Shown here: positions 59,538-64,000 of the stretch, in pieces
Position numbering within the stretch: position 1 is the first letter of the stretch
Layout: each line of letters opens with the position of its first letter
Origin: Saccharothrix sp. NRRL B-16314
GTDB lineage: Bacteria > Actinomycetota > Actinomycetes > Mycobacteriales > Pseudonocardiaceae
Length of the DNA stretch: 64,000 bases
Direction: 5' to 3'
NCBI RefSeq assembly: GCF_000716595.1
Contig: NZ_JNXC01000028.1
Location: forward strand, 1 to 64,000
Position numbers and translations under genes: made by a program
Notes under the pieces: generated by a model
The model's input: only the letters and a program-made list of their open reading frames with translations
Databases searched by the model: none
What the model was told of the DNA's origin: nothing

Positions 59538-62500
59538 TCAGTCGAACTGGGCGTCGATCAGCTTCAGGATCTCGTCCGCGGTGGTGGCGGACTCGATCCC
59601 GGAGGCCGTCGACTGGCCCTCGGAGAGGGATGCCAGCAGGGTGCGCAGCCGGCCGGCCACGCGCTGCTTCTCCTCGGCCGCGGCCTCGGCGAGCATCTCC
59701 TCCAGCTGCTTCAGCTCCGCCTCGAACGGCGGTTCCGGCGCAGCGGTGACGCCGACGACCTTCGTCAGCAGGAACCGCGTGATCGCGGTCGGCGTCGGGT
59801 GGTCGAAGACCAGGGTCGCGGGCAACCGCAGCCCGGTGGCCTGGGTCAACCGGTTCCGCAGCCCGACCGCCGCCAGCGAGTCGAACCCGAGGTCCTGGAA
59901 CGGCCGGTCCGGTCCGACCGCGGCGGACGACGTGTGGCCGAGCACAGCCGCGACGTGCGTCCGCACCATGGCCAGCACGACCTTCTCCCGCTCCGACTCC
60001 GGCACCTCGGCGAGCCGCTGCTCCAGCGACCCGCTCGCGGTGGGCTCGGTCCGCTGCTGCTGCTGCTCCGGCATCCGGACCAGCCCGCGCAGGAGGTGCG
60101 GCAGCAAGCCCGCACGTCCCTGCACCCGCAACGCGGCCGGGTCGAGCTTCACCGGCGCCAGCAGCGCCGCGTCCACCCCTCGGCTCTGGTCGAACAGGTC
60201 GAGCCCGGTCTCGGCGGACAGCGCGATGACGCCCATCTTCTCCAGCCGCGCCAGGTCCGTCGCGTCGAGCTCACCGGTCATGTCGGTGGCCTCGGCCCAC
60301 AGGCCCCACGCGAGCGACGTCGCGGGCAGGCCCTCGGCCCGCCGTTTCGCCGCGAGCGCGTCGAGCACCGCGTTCGCCGCCGCGTAGTTCGCCTGGCCGG
60401 GGCTGCCGATCAAGGCGGCGACCGACGAGAACAGCACGAACGCGGACAGCTCCAGCCCCGCGGTCAGCTCGTGCAGGTGCAGCGCGGCGTCGACCTTCGG
60501 CCGCATCACCCGCTCGACCCGCTCGGCCGTCAGCGACTCCAGCACACCGTCGTCCAGCACGCCCGCCGCGTGGACCACCGCGGTCAGCGGCTGGTCCAGC
60601 GAGTTCAGCAGGTCGACCAGCTGACCCCGGTCGGAGACGTCGCACGCCGCGACGCGGACGTCGCAGCCCATCGCCTCCAGCTCGGTGACCAGCTTGCCCG
60701 CGCCCGTCGCGGCCGGACCGCGACGGCTCACCAGCAGCAGGTGCTTCACGCCGTGCCGCTCGGCCAGGTGCCGGGCGAACAACGCGCCCAGCCCGCCGGT
60801 GCCGCCGGTGATCAGCACGATGCCGCCCGCGTCCAGCGGCCGTCCGGGAACGGGCTCGTCGGCCTTCGCGAGCCGTGGCGCCAGCGCCCGGCCCGACCGG
60901 ACCGCGATCTGCGGCTCGCCGGTTTCGAGCAGCGCGCCCCAGTCGGGCTCGGTGCTCCCGTCGAGGTCCACGAGCAGGAACCGGCCCGGGTGCTCCGACT
61001 GCGCGCTGTGCACGAGACCCCAGACCGGGGCCTGCGTGAGGTCCGCGGTCTCGGCGCCCACGGCGATCGCGCCCCGGGTGAGCACGACCAGTCGCGCGTC
61101 ACCCAGCCGGTCACTGGCCAGCCACTGGCGCAGCAGCTCCAACGCCTTCACCGCCGCGCCGCGTGCGGCGTCGGCCGCGTCACCCGAGGGCGCGTCGACC
61201 GTGGCGATGACGACGTCCGGCGCCGCGGCGCCCTCCGCCAGCTTCCGCTCCAGCGCGGCCAGGTCCGCGAACCGCTCGCCGGAGGTCAGCCCGACCTCGC
61301 CCAGGATCGCGACCCCGCCCGGGATCTTGGCCTGCGAGGGAGCCGCCGCGACGACCGGGACGGACACCCACTCCACCTGGTACAGCGACTTGGGGCCGTT
61401 GCGCCGTGCCGCTTCGAGGTGCGCCTGCTCGACCGGACGGACGTCCAGCCGGTCGACGTTCGCGACCGGCTCGCCGTCGTCGCCGACGATGGTGAGGCGC
61501 AGCGCGGCGTCGCCGGCCAGCCCGATGCGCACCCGCAGGCGGGTGTGCCCGGTCCGGTCCAGCCGCACGCCGGACCAGGAGAACGGCAGCCCGCCCGAGT
61601 CTTCGCCGCTGCCGCCCAGCATGCCGAGACCGCCGTGCAGGGCGGAGTCGAACAACGCCGGGTGCACGCCGAAGCCTTCGGCGGAACCGGCCACGTCGGG
61701 CAGCACCAGCTCGGTGTAGACGTCGTCGCCGACCCGCCAGGCCGACCGCACGGCGCGGAACGCCGGGCCGTAGTCGAAGCCCAGGTCGGTCAGCTTCGCG
61801 TGGTCGCTCACCCTGGCGTAGAGGTCTTCCACGGTCAGCGGCTCGGCGCCCGCCGGCGGCCACTGGAGCGGGAACGGCTCGACCGGAGCGGCGTGCGCGG
61901 TCAGCCAGCCACGACCGTGGCAGGTGGTCTCGCGCTGCTCCTCGTCACCGCCCTCGGGCCGGCTGTAGACCGCCACCTGGCGACGACCGCCTTCCACGGC
62001 CGGACCCACCGTGACCTGGACCTGGAGCGTGACGTCGTCCTCCAGCAGCAGCGGCGCCTCCAGCACCAGCTCGTCCAGGACCGGGCAGCCCACCTGGCGA
62101 CCGGCCGTCAACGCCATCTCGACCAGCGCCGTCCCCGGCACCAGCACGATGCCGAACACCACGTGGTCCCGCGTCCACGGCTGCGACTCCTGCGACATCC
62201 GGCCCGTGAAGACCCACTCGTCGCGGTCCGCGACCTGCACGGCCGCCGACAGGATCGGGTGCTCGACGCCGACCTGCCCGGCCGACGCGACGTCACTGGA
62301 ACCGGCGCCCGGCGTGAGCCAGAAGCGGTCGCGCTGGAACGCGTAGGTCGGCAGCGCGATCCGCCGCACGTCGCTGTCGGCGTAGTAGGCGGACCAGTCC
62401 ACCGCCACACCCGCGACGTGGGCCTCGGCCAGCGACGTGGCGAACCGCTCCATGCCGCCTTCGTTGCGGCGCAGCGAGCCGACGACGCCGATCCGGTCCG

Positions 62501-64000
62501 CCGCACCGTGCGCGGCGATGGTCTCCTCCACCGCCATGGTCAACACCGGGTGCGGTGACATCTCCAGGAAGTTGCCCGCACCGTTGTCGATCATCGCCCG
62601 GACCGCGGGCTCGAACCCGACCCGGCCGCGCAGGCTGCGGTACCAGTACGAGGCGTCCAGGATCGCGGTGTCGATGAACCCGCCGGTCGCCGTCGAGTAG
62701 AACGGCACGTCGCCGGACTTCGGGGCGAGCGGGGCCAGCACGTCCAGCAGCTCGGCCTCGATCGCCTCGACCTGGATCGAGTGCGACGCGTAGTCCACGG
62801 CCACCTTGCGCACCCGGACGCCGTCCCGCTCGCACGTGGCGAGCAGTTCGTCCAGCGCGCCCGGCTCACCGGCCACCACCACGGAGGCGGGACCGTTCAG
62901 CGCGGCCACCGAGACGCGGCCGTCGTACGGGGCCACCAGCTCGTCCACCCGCTCCACCGGGAGCGAGATCGACATCATCCCGCCGTGACCGGCGAGCCGG
63001 TCGCGCACCAGACCGCTGCGCAGCGCGACGACCCTCGCACCGTCCTCAAGGGACAGTGCACCCGCGACGCACGCCGCGGCGATCTCACCCTGCGAGTGAC
63101 CGATGACCGCCGCCGGCTCGACACCGTAGGACCGCCACAACGCCGCCAGCGACACCATCACGGCCCACAGAGCGGGCTGGACCACGTCCACGCGCTCCAA
63201 GGACGGCGCACCGTCGACACCCCGGAGCACGTCCTCCAGGCTCCAGTCCACAAAGGACGACAGCGCCGCGCCGCACTCGGCGACACGAGCGGCGAACACC
63301 GGCGAGGAGTCCATCAGCTCCACCGCCATGCCCACCCACTGCGCACCTTGGCCCGGGAACACGAACACGGCCTTGCCGCTCATCGGGCGGCCTTCGACCA
63401 CGCCGTCCAGCGGTTCGCCGACGGACAGCGCGCCCAGACCCGCCAACAGGCTCTGGCGGTCGGTCGCCACCACGGCGCCGCGGTACTCCAGCTGCGCCCG
63501 TGCGGTCGCCGACGAGAACGCCATGTCCGCGAGGGACAGCTCCGGCCGGGTGGCCAGGTAGGCGCGCAGCCGGTCGGCCTGCGCCCGCAGGCCGGCCTCG
63601 GTCCGGGCGGACACCAGCACCGGCGCGACGGCCGGACCGTCGCCGGTCCGCTCCGCCGGCGTCTCGGCCGGTGCCTCTTCCAGGATGAGGTGCGCGTTCG
63701 TGCCGCTCACGCCGAACGACGACACAGCGGCACGGCGGGGACGCCCGCCGGTCTGCCACTCGCGCGCCTCGGTCAGCAGCTCGACCTCGCCCGACTCCCA
63801 GTCCACGTGCGGTGACGGCGAGTCGACGTGCAAAGTGCGCGGCAGCACGCCGTGGCGCAGGGCCTGCACCATCTTGATCACACCGGCGACACCGGCCGCG
63901 GCCGACGTGTGGCCGATGTTCGACTTGATCGAACCCAGCCACAGCGGACCGTCCGCCCGCTCGCGGCCGTACGTCGCCAGCAGCGCCTGCGCCTCGATCG
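59538..64000 (-). CDS. Type I modular PKS, C-terminal part (KS-AT-DH-KR-ACP-docking), 5' end beyond window
   Basis: The frame is open to the right edge, so the N-terminus and any earlier modules are missing. In order of translation: the end of a KS ([15 protein letters not shown]); AT at about 63400-62450 with GHSQGE and YASH, methylmalonyl-type; DH at about 62250-61470 with the catalytic His in [14 protein letters not shown] and [11 protein letters not shown] at about 60840-60280 with TGGTGGLGA, an LDD motif and intact Ser-Tyr-Asn; ACP at about 60000-59770 (LGFDSLAA). The last 65 residues form a helical docking region with a closing [12 protein letters not shown], like C-terminal docking domains that deliver the chain to a partner PKS. 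Since the neighbouring PKS begins with a KSQ loading module, this protein is probably not its direct donor, and gene order does not match assembly order. Confidence 0.92.
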   Translation of the reverse strand, partial: IEAQALLATYGRERADGPLWLGSIKSNIGHTSAAAGVAGVIKMVQALRHGVLPRTLHVDSPSPHVDWESGEVELLTEAREWQTGGRPRRAAVSSFGVSGTNAHLILEEAPAETPAERTGDGPAVAPVLVSARTEAGLRAQADRLRAYLATRPELSLADMAFSSATARAQLEYRGAVVATDRQSLLAGLGALSVGEPLDGVVEGRPMSGKAVFVFPGQGAQWVGMAVELMDSSPVFAARVAECGAALSSFVDWSLEDVLRGVDGAPSLERVDVVQPALWAVMVSLAALWRSYGVEPAAVIGHSQGEIAAACVAGALSLEDGARVVALRSGLVRDRLAGHGGMMSISLPVERVDELVAPYDGRVSVAALNGPASVVVAGEPGALDELLATCERDGVRVRKVAVDYASHSIQVEAIEAELLDVLAPLAPKSGDVPFYSTATGGFIDTAILDASYWYRSLRGRVGFEPAVRAMIDNGAGNFLEMSPHPVLTMAVEETIAAHGAADRIGVVGSLRRNEGGMERFATSLAEAHVAGVAVDWSAYYADSDVRRIALPTYAFQRDRFWLTPGAGSSDVASAGQVGVEHPILSAAVQVADRDEWVFTGRMSQESQPWTRDHVVFGIVLVPGTALVEMALTAGRQVGCPVLDELVLEAPLLLEDDVTLQVQVTVGPAVEGGRRQVAVYSRPEGGDEEQRETTCHGRGWLTAHAAPVEPFPLQWPPAGAEPLTVEDLYARVSDHAKLTDLGFDYGPAFRAVRSAWRVGDDVYTELVLPDVAGSAEGFGVHPALFDSALHGGLGMLGGSGEDSGGLPFSWSGVRLDRTGHTRLRVRIGLAGDAALRLTIVGDDGEPVANVDRLDVRPVEQAHLEAARRNGPKSLYQVEWVSVPVVAAAPSQAKIPGGVAILGEVGLTSGERFADLAALERKLAEGAAAPDVVIATVDAPSGDAADAARGAAVKALELLRQWLASDRLGDARLVVLTRGAIAVGAETADLTQAPVWGLVHSAQSEHPGRFLLVDLDGSTEPDWGALLETGEPQIAVRSGRALAPRLAKADEPVPGRPLDAGGIVLITGGTGGLGALFARHLAERHGVKHLLLVSRRGPAATGAGKLVTELEAMGCDVRVAACDVSDRGQLVDLLNSLDQPLTAVVHAAGVLDDGVLESLTAERVERVMRPKVDAALHLHELTAGLELSAFVLFSSVAALIGSPGQANYAAANAVLDALAAKRRAEGLPATSLAWGLWAEATDMTGELDATDLARLEKMGVIALSAETGLDLFDQSRGVDAALLAPVKLDPAALRVQGRAGLLPHLLRGLVRMPEQQQQRTEPTASGSLEQRLAEVPESEREKVVLAMVRTHVAAVLGHTSSAAVGPDRPFQDLGFDSLAAVGLRNRLTQATGLRLPATLVFDHPTPTAITRFLLTKVVGVTAAPEPPFEAELKQLEEMLAEAAAEEKQRVAGRLRTLLASLSEGQSTASGIESATTADEILKLIDAQFD

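Overview
The window is high-GC actinobacterial chromosome. The gene set (type VII secretion (T7SS) substrates, many transmembrane Ser/Thr kinases, secreted glycoside hydrolases, modular type I PKS) suggests a filamentous member of the Pseudonocardiaceae such as Saccharothrix, Lentzea or Actinosynnema. The family-level guess is inference.

1-11.6 kb holds a T7SS polymorphic-toxin locus: a YbaB-like protein, a WXG100-like partner, and a 1893-residue CpnT-like effector. The effector appears to carry three enzymatic folds in series: an ADP-ribosyltransferase (ART), a papain-like Cys/His/Asp domain and a C-terminal RelA/SpoT-like domain. Three tandem, mosaic 131-142-residue paralogues follow, then a protein with YrhB/Imm35-like and SseB-like regions fused to a catalytically dead ADP-ribosylglycohydrolase (ARH), then an intact ARH. 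The reading offered is a multi-warhead toxin with a matched, layered immunity set.

11.6-22.2 kb: an exported HAL/PAL-family lyase whose Ala-Ser-Gly cofactor triad is altered, a small secreted protein, two divergent SNF2-type ATPases (one with a C-terminal DUF3883), and a secreted GH5 mannanase with a CBM2 module. 22.2-31.2 kb: a ROK regulator with two CebR-like palindromes in the intergenic region, a DUF2330 protein, a secreted alpha/beta hydrolase, a methyltransferase, a LacI-type regulator with an atypical DNA-binding end, a Ser/Thr kinase and a glycosyltransferase remnant.

31.2-34.7 kb: a gene-poor stretch with a strong promoter-like sequence and a candidate 25-residue peptide, then a fused RiPP-recognition-like/heme-oxygenase-like (PqqC/TenA superfamily) protein, a DUF885 remnant and a SufS-type cysteine desulfurase. 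34.7-49.8 kb: a GH11 xylanase, an RCC1-repeat secreted protein, kinases (one with an extracellular CBM2 cellulose-binding domain), an SGNH hydrolase, an alkyl-DHAP-synthase-like flavoprotein, a PLP-fold protein, a secreted serine protease, an M23 peptidase and a TPR protein.

49.9-64 kb: the leftward-transcribed end of a type I PKS cluster: the C-terminal part of one PKS (KS-AT-DH-KR-ACP), a bimodular PKS opening with a KSQ loading module (KSQ-AT-ACP-KS-AT-DH-KR-ACP), and an acyl-CoA dehydrogenase starting 4 nt after the PKS stop. The cluster continues beyond the right edge.
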